This document shows, one piece after another, positions 7,167-14,139 of a stretch of DNA of 18,247 nt. Under the pieces are notes generated by a model that worked only from the letters and a program-made list of their open reading frames with translations, made no database searches and had not been told where the DNA came from. The DNA comes from Geodermatophilaceae bacterium (GTDB taxonomy: Bacteria; Actinomycetota; Actinomycetes; Mycobacteriales; Geodermatophilaceae), in contig JACCQS010000069.1 in the NCBI GenBank assembly GCA_013814015.1, positions 1 to 18,247 on the forward strand, written 5' to 3'. The first letter of the stretch is position 1, and every line of letters begins with the position of its first letter. The position numbers were made by a program, and so were the translations under genes.

Positions 7167-8636
7167 TCACTCCTCCTCGACACCGGCGAGGTAGGCGGCC
7201 AAACCGTGCCGGCCACCTTCGCGGCCGTAGCCGGATTCCTTGTAACCGCCGAAGGGGCTGGTTGGATCGAACCGGTTGAAGGTGTTGGCCCACACCACCC
7301 CCGCGCGCAACCGAGAGGCGATCGCCAGGATCCGTGACCCCTTGTCGCTCCAGATCCCGGCCGACAGTCCGTACGGGGTGTTGTTGGCCTTGGCGACCGC
7401 CTCGTCGGGTGTACGGAAGGTCAGCACGGACAGGACCGGCCCGAAGATCTCGTCACGCGCGATCCGATGAGCCGGCGAGACCTCGGTGAAGATGGTTGGT
7501 GGGAACCAGAATCCGCGATCGGGGAGGTCACACGGCGGCGACCAGCGCACCGCTCCCTCCTCCTCGCCGATGGCCGACAACTCCCGGATCCGGGCCAGTT
7601 GCTCGGCGGAGTTGATCGCGCCGACATCGGTGTTCTTGTCCAGCGGGTCGCCCACCCGCAGCATCTTCAGGCGGCGCCGCAGCGAGGAGTTGACCTCCTC
7701 GGCCACCGACTCCTGCACCAGGAGGCGCGAACCGGCACAGCAGACGTGTCCCTGGTTGAAGAAGATGCCATTGACGATGCCCTCGACCGCTTGGTCGATG
7801 GGGGCGTCGTCGAAGACGATGTTGGCGGCCTTGCCGCCCAGTTCAAGGGTCAGTTTCTTGCGCGTACCGGCGGCGCTGATCGCGATCTGACGGCCGACTT
7901 CGGTCGACCCCGTGAACGCGATCTTGTCGATGTCGGGGTGCTCCACCAGTGCCCGGCCGGTGTTCCCGGCGCCGTTGATGATGTTGACCACGCCGGGAGG
8001 CAGATCGGCCTGTTGGCAGATCTCGGCAAACAGCAGCGCGGTCAGCGGTGTGGTCTCGGCCGGCTTCAGCACGACGGTGTTGCCGGCGGCAAGTGCCGGC
8101 GCGATTTTCCAGGCCAACATGAGGAGCGGGAAATTCCACGGAATGACCTGCGCCGCAACGCCCAACGGCTTGGGGTCAGGCCCGTACACGGCGTAGGCGA
8201 GCTTGTCGGCCCATCCGGCGTAGTAGAAGAAGTGTGCGGCCATCAACGGGACGTCGACGTCCCGGGACTCACGGATCGGCTTGCCATTGTCCAGGGACTC
8301 CAACACGGCGAGTTCCCGTGATCGTTCCTGGATGATGCGGGCGATCCGGAAGAGGTACTTCCCGCGCTCAGCGGGCGCCAACCGGGACCAGGTGCCGTTG
8401 TAGGCCCGACGCGCAGCGCGTACCGCGGTGTCGACGTCGGCCGCATCCGCGGCGCTGACCTCGGCCAGCACCTCCTCGGTGGCGGGGCTGATCGACTTGA
8501 AGCTCGGTCCGTGCCCGTCGACGAACTCGCCGTTGATGAACAGACCGTAGGAGGCGCGCAGGTCCACGATCGCGCGGGACTCCGGAGCCGGGGCGTACTC
8601 GAAGCCCACTGCGGCCGTGGGCGGTGAGGAACTCAT
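7167..8636 (-). CDS. NAD(P)+-dependent aldehyde dehydrogenase
   Basis: Full-length aldehyde dehydrogenase, 489 residues from ATG 8636. AAGG 8 bases upstream supports this start over the GTG at 8645, which overlaps that site. Motifs: IPWNFPLLM with the oxyanion Asn168, KPAETTP (191-197), FTGSTEVG (241-248) binding the dinucleotide, LELGGKA with general base Glu265, NQGHVCCAGSR with catalytic Cys299, and EIFGPV (Glu396). It lies 15 bases after deoC, whose reaction releases acetaldehyde, so oxidation of acetaldehyde to acetate is the likely job; this comes from context, not from any specificity residue. Only 3 bases separate it from the truncated paralogue downstream. Together the two add up to 787 residues in the same order as the two halves of fused ALDH16 proteins. 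Confidence 0.95.
   Translation of the reverse strand: MSSSPPTAAVGFEYAPAPESRAIVDLRASYGLFINGEFVDGHGPSFKSISPATEEVLAEVSAADAADVDTAVRAARRAYNGTWSRLAPAERGKYLFRIARIIQERSRELAVLESLDNGKPIRESRDVDVPLMAAHFFYYAGWADKLAYAVYGPDPKPLGVAAQVIPWNFPLLMLAWKIAPALAAGNTVVLKPAETTPLTALLFAEICQQADLPPGVVNIINGAGNTGRALVEHPDIDKIAFTGSTEVGRQIAISAAGTRKKLTLELGGKAANIVFDDAPIDQAVEGIVNGIFFNQGHVCCAGSRLLVQESVAEEVNSSLRRRLKMLRVGDPLDKNTDVGAINSAEQLARIRELSAIGEEEGAVRWSPPCDLPDRGFWFPPTIFTEVSPAHRIARDEIFGPVLSVLTFRTPDEAVAKANNTPYGLSAGIWSDKGSRILAIASRLRAGVVWANTFNRFDPTSPFGGYKESGYGREGGRHGLAAYLAGVEEE
7172..7176 (-). promoter_or_regulatory. Ribosome binding site for the truncated aldehyde dehydrogenase
   Basis: GGAGG on the minus strand lies 8 bases before GTG 7163, inside the last codons of the upstream gene. 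It fixes this GTG as the start and shows that the short gene is actively translated. Confidence 0.75.
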
Positions 8637-8644
8637 CTGGGTCA

Positions 8645-8648
8645 CCTT
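8645..8648 (-). promoter_or_regulatory. Ribosome binding site deciding the aldehyde dehydrogenase start
   Basis: AAGG on the minus strand lies 8 bases before ATG 8636. The competing GTG at 8645 begins inside this site and would then have no site of its own. Confidence 0.6.
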
Positions 8649-8651
8649 GCT

Positions 8652-9632
8652 CTAGTCGACGGTGACGTAGTCGGGGCCGGAGTAGTGCCCGGTGCGGAGC
8701 TTGTGCCGCTGTAGCAGTAGGTCGTTGAGCAGGCTGGACGCACCGATCCGGAACAGGTCCGGGTGCAGCCACTCAGGTCCGGTCGTCTCGTTGATCAGCA
8801 CGAGATGCTTGATCGCGTCCTTGCTCGTCCGGATGCCACCGGCGGGTTTGACCCCGATCCGACGGCCCGTGGCCTCGGCGAAGTCACGGACCGCCTCGAG
8901 CATGACCATCGTGACCGGGAGGGTGGCGGCCGGCGACATCTTGCCGGTGGAGGTCTTGATGAAGTCGCCGCCGGCAAGCATCGCCAACCACGACGCGCGT
9001 CGGACGTTGTCGTAGGTGGCGAGCTCGCCGGTCTCGAGGATGACCTTGAGATGGGCGCTGCCGCAGGCATGCTTGACCGCGACGATCTCGTCGAAGACCG
9101 CGGAGTAACGCCCGGACAGGAACGCCCCCCGGTCGATGACCATGTCGATCTCGTCGGCACCCGCGCGTACCGCGTCCTGGACGTCGGCGATCTTGACCTC
9201 GCGGCTGGCGCGCCCGCTCGGAAAGGCGGTGGCCACGGCGGCGATGTGGACGCCGCTGCCCTCGAGCGCTTCGACGGCGTACGGGACCAAATCGCCGTAC
9301 ACGCACACCGCAGCGGTCGGTGGGCAGCTGGGATCACTCGGGTCCGGGCGGCGCGCCTTGGCGCACAACGAAGCCACCTTGCCGGGGGTGTCGGAGCCCT
9401 CGAGCGTGGTCAGGTCGATCAGCCCGATCGCGGTGTCGATCGCCCAGGCCTTCGCGGTCGTCTTGATCGAGCGGGTGGCCAGGGTCGCCACCCGCGCCTC
9501 GGCCCCGACCTGATCGACGCCCGGCAGGCCGTGCAAAAAGGCGCGCAGCGAAGCGTTGTCCCGCGTGGCATCAAGGTAGGCGGGAGGAACCGCCGTCGAA
9601 GGGCCGGCGGTGTCAAGCGTCGGGGCAGCCAC
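8652..9632 (-). CDS. deoC: Deoxyribose-phosphate aldolase
   Basis: Class I aldolase that cleaves 2-deoxyribose-5-phosphate to glyceraldehyde-3-phosphate and acetaldehyde, the last step of deoxynucleoside breakdown. From the GTG at 9632 it has 326 residues, like the longer DeoC/DERA type rather than the roughly 220-250-residue type. Motifs: LIDLTTL (71-77), EIDMVIDRGAF with the proton-relay Asp163, KVILETGEL (196-204), DFIKTSTGK with Schiff-base Lys226, and GVKPAGGIRT with Lys262. I prefer GTG 9632 because a TAGACT box ends 8 bases before it, as expected for a leaderless message. An open frame continues upstream to 9689 but runs into upp. It is the first gene of an operon with the two aldehyde dehydrogenase genes and the 450-residue protein. 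Confidence 0.95.
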   Translation of the reverse strand: MAAPTLDTAGPSTAVPPAYLDATRDNASLRAFLHGLPGVDQVGAEARVATLATRSIKTTAKAWAIDTAIGLIDLTTLEGSDTPGKVASLCAKARRPDPSDPSCPPTAAVCVYGDLVPYAVEALEGSGVHIAAVATAFPSGRASREVKIADVQDAVRAGADEIDMVIDRGAFLSGRYSAVFDEIVAVKHACGSAHLKVILETGELATYDNVRRASWLAMLAGGDFIKTSTGKMSPAATLPVTMVMLEAVRDFAEATGRRIGVKPAGGIRTSKDAIKHLVLINETTGPEWLHPDLFRIGASSLLNDLLLQRHKLRTGHYSGPDYVTVD

Positions 9633-9640
9633 GATGGACA

Positions 9641-9646
9641 AGTCTA
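9641..9646 (-). promoter_or_regulatory. Putative -10 box of a leaderless deoC promoter
   Basis: TAGACT on the minus strand is followed by 8 bases and then the GTG of deoC. No Shine-Dalgarno sequence precedes the GTG. No good -35 is seen; its expected position falls on the upp -10 box. Confidence 0.5.
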
Positions 9647-9664
9647 GTGGCCGAAGCAGCGCGC

Positions 9665-9670
9665 TACGGT
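9665..9670 (+). promoter_or_regulatory. Putative -10 box of a leaderless upp promoter
   Basis: TACGGT is followed by 8 bases (TACTCCTC) and then the GTG start of upp, with no purine-rich ribosome binding site between. The expected -35 position overlaps the deoC -10 box. Confidence 0.45.
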
Positions 9671-9678
9671 TACTCCTC

Positions 9679-10302
9679 GTGCAGACCACCGTCGTTGATC
9701 ATCCGCTCGCCCGCGCCCGCCTGACCACGATGCGCGACGAGGTGACCGACAGCGCGACTTTCCGCGCGGCCCTGGCTGAACTCACCGTCATGCTGCTCTT
9801 CGAGGCCACGCGTGACCTTCCGGTCGAGGACTTCCCGATCACGACGCCGGTCGGGCCGACGCTCGGAACGAAGGTGAGCACGCCTCCGGTGCTGGTGCCG
9901 GTCTTGCGCGCCGGGCTGGGCATGGCCGATGCTGCTTTCGGGTTGCTGCCGGAGGCGACGATGGGCTTCGTCGGGTTGGCCCGGGACGAGGAGACCTTCC
10001 AGCCGACCGCGTACATGTCCTCGCTTCCGGAGTCTCTCGCCGGGCGGCCGGTGTTCGTACTCGACCCGATGCTGGCCACCGGCGGTTCGTTGGAGCACTG
10101 CTGCCGGCTGTTGCTGGAGCGCGGAGCCGAGGAGATCACCGTGTTGTGCACGCTGGCCGCGCCTGAGGGTCTGGCGCACCTGGAGTCCACCGGCATGCCG
10201 CTGCGGGTCTTCACCGCGAGCATCGACGAAGGGCTCAACGACCAGGCCTACATCGTGCCGGGCCTGGGCGATGCCGGCGACCGCCAGTTCGGCGCCGTGT
10301 GA
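9679..10302 (+). CDS. upp: Uracil phosphoribosyltransferase
   Basis: Salvage enzyme making UMP from uracil and PRPP; it recovers the uracil released by nucleoside phosphorolysis. 207 residues from GTG 9679, exactly the family's usual size of about 207-210. The N-terminus (HPLARARLTTMRD) aligns with the typical HPLVxHKLTxMR start of the family. VPVLRAGLGM (73-82), the PRPP loop VLDPMLATGGS (127-137) and the uracil-binding stretch YIVPGLGDAGDRQFG (191-205) are all intact. The frame extends upstream to 9610, across the start of the divergent deoC, and that extension is not coding. It is a single gene, divergent from deoC with 46 bases between start codons and convergent with the mutase gene. Confidence 0.96.
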   Translation: MQTTVVDHPLARARLTTMRDEVTDSATFRAALAELTVMLLFEATRDLPVEDFPITTPVGPTLGTKVSTPPVLVPVLRAGLGMADAAFGLLPEATMGFVGLARDEETFQPTAYMSSLPESLAGRPVFVLDPMLATGGSLEHCCRLLLERGAEEITVLCTLAAPEGLAHLESTGMPLRVFTASIDEGLNDQAYIVPGLGDAGDRQFGAV

Positions 10303-10325
10303 CAGCACATCTGCTCCAGCCTTTT

Positions 10326-10390
10326 CCGCCGTTTTCGCGATAACCGCGCGCGTGGGTGCGCCAGAACAGCAGTTCTCGCGATAACGGCGG
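10326..10390. repeat. Long imperfect inverted repeat between convergent upp and the mutase gene
   Basis: CCGCCGTTTTCGCGATAAC (10326-10344) and GTTCTCGCGATAACGGCGG (10372-10390) are inverted repeats matching at 17 of 19 positions, with a 27-base loop. Because TCGCGA is itself a palindrome, TCGCGATAAC also occurs as a direct repeat (10335-10344 and 10376-10385). A smaller hairpin, AGAAC-AGCA-GTTCT (10363-10376), is nested in the loop and second arm. It fills most of the 95-base gap between two convergent stop codons. A bidirectional terminator is likely; a dispersed palindromic repeat is also possible. Confidence 0.7.
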
Positions 10391-10397
10391 GAATGGG

Positions 10398-12089
10398 TCA
10401 GCGGGCGAGCAGCGTGCTGACTTCGGCGTGCAGGACGTCGAGTTCGTCTGCCGCCCGACCTCGTGCGCCCAGGATCCCCGCGTCGGGCAGGACCGGAACA
10501 ACGACCTCGAGGTAGGTCTTGAGTTTGGGCTCGGTGCCACTAGGCCGCACGATCACGCGTACGCCCTCGCCGCGGAACCGGAGCACATCGGCATCGGGCA
10601 ACAGGTCCTCGGCCCGGACATCCCGACCGAGCAGCTGCGCCGGAGGTGCCAGTCGTAGCCGCTGCATCAGCTCGCCGATCTCCGCGAGTCGTTCGACCCG
10701 GATCGAAATCTGCGCGGTCGCATGCAGACCATGCTCGACGGCCAGCTCGTCCAGCCGATCGTTCACCGTGGCGCCGCGGGCCTTGAGTCGTGCGGCGAGC
10801 TCGGTGAACAGCAGCGCCGCGGAGATCCCGTCCTTGTCCCGTACCAGAGCAGGGGCGACGGCGTACCCCAGCGCCTCCTCGTACCCGAAGGACAGCGGTA
10901 CGCCGGTCACCGTCGGAGCGCGAACGATCCACTTGAATCCGGTCAGGGTCTCGGCGTACGGGACGCCATGCACGGCGGCGACCTTGCCCAGCAGCGATGA
11001 GGACACGATGCTTGCAGCGAAGGTGCCCGAGGCCCCACGAGACAGCAGATGATCGGCCAACAGGACCCCGACCTCGTCGCCGCTGAGCATCCGACCCTGG
11101 CTGGCGATCGCACAACGGTCCGCGTCCGGGTCGTTGGCGATCCCGAGGTCTGCGCCGCTGGAAGTGACCAACGCCAGCAATCGGTCCATCGCCCCGGGCT
11201 CCTCCGGATTGGGAAATCCCACCGTCGGAAAGTCCGCGTCCGGCTCGTCCTGGTCCGTGACGACCTGCGGTGCCGGGTAGCCGGCCGTTGCAAAGACATC
11301 GCGCAGGACGACCGAGCCGACACCGTGCATCGCGGTGTAGGCGACGGAGAGCTCACGGGGCGAGGTCGGGTCGACCAGCCCGGCGACCTGCTCCACGTAG
11401 GCGGTGACCACGGTGTCGTCGAGGCGGGAGAAGTTTTCGGTCAGCGCGATGGCCTGCGTCGATCCGACGGCGGCGATCGCAGCCTGGATCTGGGCATCGG
11501 CCGGCGGGGCGATCTGCGCCCCGTCGCCCAGATAGACCTTGTAGCCATTGTCCTGCGGCGGGTTGTGGCTGGCGGTGACCATCACCCCGGCGACCGCACA
11601 GTGGTGCCCGATGGCGAAGGCGAGCACCGGCGTTGGCAGCGGCCGAGGCAGGACGAGTGCCCGGAACCCGACCGCGGACAGCACGGCCGCGGAGTCGTGG
11701 GCGAATTCCCGGCTGCGGTGTCGGGCGTCGTAGCCGATGACCACCGAACCGACGGTGTCGCACGAGGTGAGATAGGCAGCCAGCCCGGCGGCGGCACGGC
11801 GTACGACGGCAGCGTTCATGCCACCGGGCCCGGCCCGAAGCGGCCCGCGCAGACCGGCCGTGCCGAAGGTCAGCGGCCCGGTGAAGCGATCCCGTAGTTC
11901 GGCGATGGCAGCAGCCTCCCCAGCGGTGGCAGCGGTGAACAGCGCGCCCAGCTCCCGCACGTCGCCGGCGTGCGGATCGTCGGCCATCCAGGAGGACACC
12001 GCGTCGAGGAGTTGTTCGAGCTCTCCCTCGGCCGGCCCGGGCGAGGACGACGGTGGTGTGGGCACCGCAGGGGGCACCTCTTCCGGCAC
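10398..12089 (-). CDS. Phosphohexomutase-family sugar-phosphate mutase (probable phosphopentomutase role)
   Basis: Member of the alpha-D-phosphohexomutase superfamily, 563 residues. Catalytic elements are complete: GTAGLRG (76-82), the phosphoserine loop TASHNPPQDNGYK (Ser174), the metal-binding loop DPDADR (320-325), the sugar-binding loop GYEEALGY (402-409) and the phosphate-binding loop RPSGTEPKLK (515-524). The length and the sequence PQDNGYKVY place it with the PgcA/PGM2-like branch, which includes phosphopentomutases and glucose-1,6-bisphosphate-linked enzymes; mycobacterial relatives are called PmmB. The gene starts at a GTG whose G is the last base of the purine phosphorylase stop (TAGTG), so the two are tightly coupled. 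No DeoB-type phosphopentomutase is seen in the window, so this enzyme probably converts (deoxy)ribose-1-phosphate to the 5-phosphate for DeoC. The first 20 residues are Pro-rich and probably disordered. Confidence 0.9.
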   Translation of the reverse strand: MPEEVPPAVPTPPSSSPGPAEGELEQLLDAVSSWMADDPHAGDVRELGALFTAATAGEAAAIAELRDRFTGPLTFGTAGLRGPLRAGPGGMNAAVVRRAAAGLAAYLTSCDTVGSVVIGYDARHRSREFAHDSAAVLSAVGFRALVLPRPLPTPVLAFAIGHHCAVAGVMVTASHNPPQDNGYKVYLGDGAQIAPPADAQIQAAIAAVGSTQAIALTENFSRLDDTVVTAYVEQVAGLVDPTSPRELSVAYTAMHGVGSVVLRDVFATAGYPAPQVVTDQDEPDADFPTVGFPNPEEPGAMDRLLALVTSSGADLGIANDPDADRCAIASQGRMLSGDEVGVLLADHLLSRGASGTFAASIVSSSLLGKVAAVHGVPYAETLTGFKWIVRAPTVTGVPLSFGYEEALGYAVAPALVRDKDGISAALLFTELAARLKARGATVNDRLDELAVEHGLHATAQISIRVERLAEIGELMQRLRLAPPAQLLGRDVRAEDLLPDADVLRFRGEGVRVIVRPSGTEPKLKTYLEVVVPVLPDAGILGARGRAADELDVLHAEVSTLLAR

Positions 12090-12883
12090 TACAGACGACC
12101 GATCAGGTTGCGCAGCAATCCGCCCATACGCTGTGCGGAGGCCTGACCGGCCTCGAGTACCTCGACGTGGTTGAGCGGTACGCCGGTGATCCCGGCGGCG
12201 AGGTTGGTGACCAGCGACAGCCCGAAGACCTCCATCCCGGCGGCACGCGCAGCGATCGCCTCGAGGGCCGTCGACATCCCGACCAGGTCTGCCCCCATGC
12301 CGCGCAACATCCGGATCTCGGCGGGTGTCTCGAAGTGCGGACCCGGCAGCGCTGCATAGACCCCTTCGGCGAGGTCCGGCTCGATCTCCCGAGCCAGTTC
12401 GCGCAGCCGCGGGGAGTACAGGTCGGTGAGATCGACGAACTGTGCGCCGATCAACGGGGAGGTGGAAGTCAGGTTGAGGTGGTCGCTGATCAGGACCGGC
12501 TGACCGACAGCGAAGTCCTCCCGCAGCCCGCCGGCGGCGTTGGTGAGGATCACCGTCTCGACGCCCGCGGCGGCGGCCGTACGGACAGCATGCGCGACCT
12601 GGGCCACCCCGTGCCCCTCGTACAGGTGAGTACGGCCCAGAAAGACCAGCGCCTGGCGCTCGCCCGCTTCGATCAGCCGAATCTTGCCGCTGTGGCCGAC
12701 AACCCCCGGTGCAGTGAACCCCGGAAGGTCAGCAGCCGCGATCTCGGCCAATGACTCCCCGAGGACGTCAGCGGCCGGCAGCCAACCGGAGCCCATGACG
12801 ACGGCGACGGTGGGGGTGCTCGGCGGCAGGGCGTCGCGCAGGGCGGCCGCAGCCGCTGCTGCGTCGAGAAGGCTTGAGGACAC
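12089..12883 (-). CDS. punA: Purine-nucleoside phosphorylase, trimeric class
   Basis: Splits inosine, guanosine and their deoxy forms with phosphate into base plus (deoxy)ribose-1-phosphate; it would act directly after Add. 264 residues from GTG 12883. Signatures of the low-molecular-mass trimeric PNP/MTAP family: VVMGSGW (phosphate-binding Ser32), GHSGKI (63-68), FLGRTHLYEGH with Arg84 and His86, TNAAGGL (114-120), LISDHLNLT, GPHFETPAE with Glu185, LVGMS (200-204) and VTNLAAGI, whose Asn227 is typical of enzymes that act on 6-oxopurines. An Ala-rich N-terminal helix precedes the core. The gene follows the MaoC-type gene by 11 bases without an evident ribosome binding site and shares one base with the mutase gene downstream. 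The name punA follows the actinobacterial homologue (also called deoD). Confidence 0.95.
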   Translation of the reverse strand: MSSSLLDAAAAAAALRDALPPSTPTVAVVMGSGWLPAADVLGESLAEIAAADLPGFTAPGVVGHSGKIRLIEAGERQALVFLGRTHLYEGHGVAQVAHAVRTAAAAGVETVILTNAAGGLREDFAVGQPVLISDHLNLTSTSPLIGAQFVDLTDLYSPRLRELAREIEPDLAEGVYAALPGPHFETPAEIRMLRGMGADLVGMSTALEAIAARAAGMEVFGLSLVTNLAAGITGVPLNHVEVLEAGQASAQRMGGLLRNLIGRL

Positions 12884-12894
12884 AGCGGCGGAGC

Positions 12895-13365
12895 TTACTG
12901 AGCGGGGTAGTAGCGCACGATCGACTGGGCGACACAGACTGGCTTGTCCACGCCCTCGGCTTCGACCGTCGCGTCAACGATCGCCTGCACACCGCCGCTG
13001 ACCCGATCGGCGGCAACCAACTCGGCATGCACGCGGACCCTGGAGCCGACCGGGGTCGGCGCTGGGAAGCGGACCTTGTTCAGCCCGTAGTTGATCCCCA
13101 TCGCCACCCCCTCCACCTGGAAGGCGTTGTGCAGCAGGGGGACCAGCATCGACAAGGTCATGTAGCCGTGCACGATCGTCGCGCCGAAGGGGCCCGCGGC
13201 GGCGCGTTCGGGGTCGACGTGGATCCACTGCTCGTCCTTGGTGGCCTTGGCGAATGCGTTCACGTCGGACTGCGGAATCTGCACCCAGTCGCTCGTGCCG
13301 AGGTCGGCGCCGATCATGTCGAGTAGCGCGTCGGGACTGGCGATGTTCGTCGTCATGTCAGCCAT
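12895..13365 (-). CDS. MaoC-family hotdog dehydratase ((R)-enoyl-CoA hydratase-like)
   Basis: 156-residue single hotdog-fold protein of the MaoC/NodN/PhaJ group, which hydrates trans-2-enoyl-CoA to (R)-3-hydroxyacyl-CoA or does related reactions. The hydratase-2 motif is clear: AKATKDEQWIHVDPERA, followed by GPFGATIVHGYMT. Asp44 and His49 occupy the catalytic positions, with the five-residue spacing seen in PhaJ. The middle and end (GINYGLNKVRFPAPTPVGSRVR) also fit. Two ATGs in frame, at 13365 and 13356, are possible starts; AGGA lies about 8 bases before the second. The gene follows the histidine phosphatase by 71 bases and precedes punA by 11, yet it has no clear link to nucleosides. It may be a passenger of the operon, or a fatty-acid gene that shares a transcript. 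The natural acyl chain is unknown. Confidence 0.88.
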   Translation of the reverse strand: MADMTTNIASPDALLDMIGADLGTSDWVQIPQSDVNAFAKATKDEQWIHVDPERAAAGPFGATIVHGYMTLSMLVPLLHNAFQVEGVAMGINYGLNKVRFPAPTPVGSRVRVHAELVAADRVSGGVQAIVDATVEAEGVDKPVCVAQSIVRYYPAQ

Positions 13366-13436
13366 CCTGGCCTATCCCGCGGCTACGTTGCCCGCAGCGC
13401 CACCTCCCCGTCCGACGGGTGAGAGGCGTGTGCGGG

Positions 13437-13976
13437 TCACAGGCTGGCGTGGATTCGATTCGCACGCAGGGCAAGCAGGTCGATCTCCCACGCGTCCGGG
13501 AATCGCAGCGACTTCCACCAGCGAACCGCGTCGATTCCCAATGTGGCGGCGATCCAGAGCGAGGCGCTGATGCCATGGCCGACGACGACGAGCTGTCGAC
13601 TGCCGGCACGCGACTGGTGGTCGTCCAGGGATTCACCGATCCGGCGTAGAACGTCACTCTGCGCTTCCCAGCCGTGGACGTCCTCGCCGCTGAGATAGCG
13701 CCGGGCATCGCTGCGGTGCTCGGAGTTCCAGCGGCTCGGTCGGCGTGCCTCGACCAGTCGCAGGTCCAGGGCAGGGTCCCGTCCGGTGACCAACAGGGCG
13801 GTCGCGGAGGCCTTGGGTTCGGCGCTGGCCACCACGTACGGGTTCTCCGACAGGAGGCCGGAAAGCTTTCGCGCCGCGGCCACGCCCTCCGGGCCAAGAC
13901 GCCAGGTACTGGGGTCCTCGTCAGGTACCTGTTGGGGCATTGCGTGGCGCAGCAGGGTGAATGCGCCGAAGGTCAC
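13437..13976 (-). CDS. Histidine phosphatase superfamily protein
   Basis: Small phosphatase of the phosphoglycerate-mutase-like superfamily, 179 residues if the GTG at 13976 is the start. Visible active-site elements: FTLLRHAM with Arg10 and the phospho-accepting His11 (RHA in place of the commoner RHG), ASAEPKASATA (50-60) where the second conserved Arg region lies, LVEARRP with the acidic Glu76, and VVVGHGISASL with the second His134. There is no signal peptide. The N-terminal extension of the open frame up to 14141 overlaps the divergent promoter region and the amidohydrolase start, and has no family features. The gene is first in the operon leading to the MaoC-type gene, punA and the mutase. 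A phosphosugar, nucleotide or phosphoprotein substrate is possible; the sequence does not decide. The start is the least certain part. Confidence 0.82.
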   Translation of the reverse strand: MTFGAFTLLRHAMPQQVPDEDPSTWRLGPEGVAAARKLSGLLSENPYVVASAEPKASATALLVTGRDPALDLRLVEARRPSRWNSEHRSDARRYLSGEDVHGWEAQSDVLRRIGESLDDHQSRAGSRQLVVVGHGISASLWIAATLGIDAVRWWKSLRFPDAWEIDLLALRANRIHASL

Positions 13977-14021
13977 ATCGCAGTCCAACGGCCGAGCGCG
14001 GGGTCTGGTTCCGGTGCGGCC

Positions 14022-14027
14022 TAGACT
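14022..14027 (+). promoter_or_regulatory. Possible -10 box upstream of the amidohydrolase-mutAB genes
   Basis: TAGACT, the same hexamer as at deoC, lies in the divergent region between the histidine phosphatase and amidohydrolase genes. Transcription would start near 14034, giving a leader of about 100 bases. No good -35 box accompanies it, so the call is tentative. Confidence 0.3.
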
Positions 14028-14139
14028 CAGAGGTCGTCGATCGCCGTCCGCCCGATGCCTGAGCTGGGCTTTCGGCGGCGCGCGAGTCCGAGCGGACCAG
14101 CGACATCCGATCGAGAGGATCCGTCCCCGTGTGCCCCGC

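Noticed and set aside
13786..14130. Upstream extension of the amidohydrolase frame
   Set aside because: It overlaps the histidine phosphatase gene in antisense; M20 proteins of this branch begin near the ATG at 14140.
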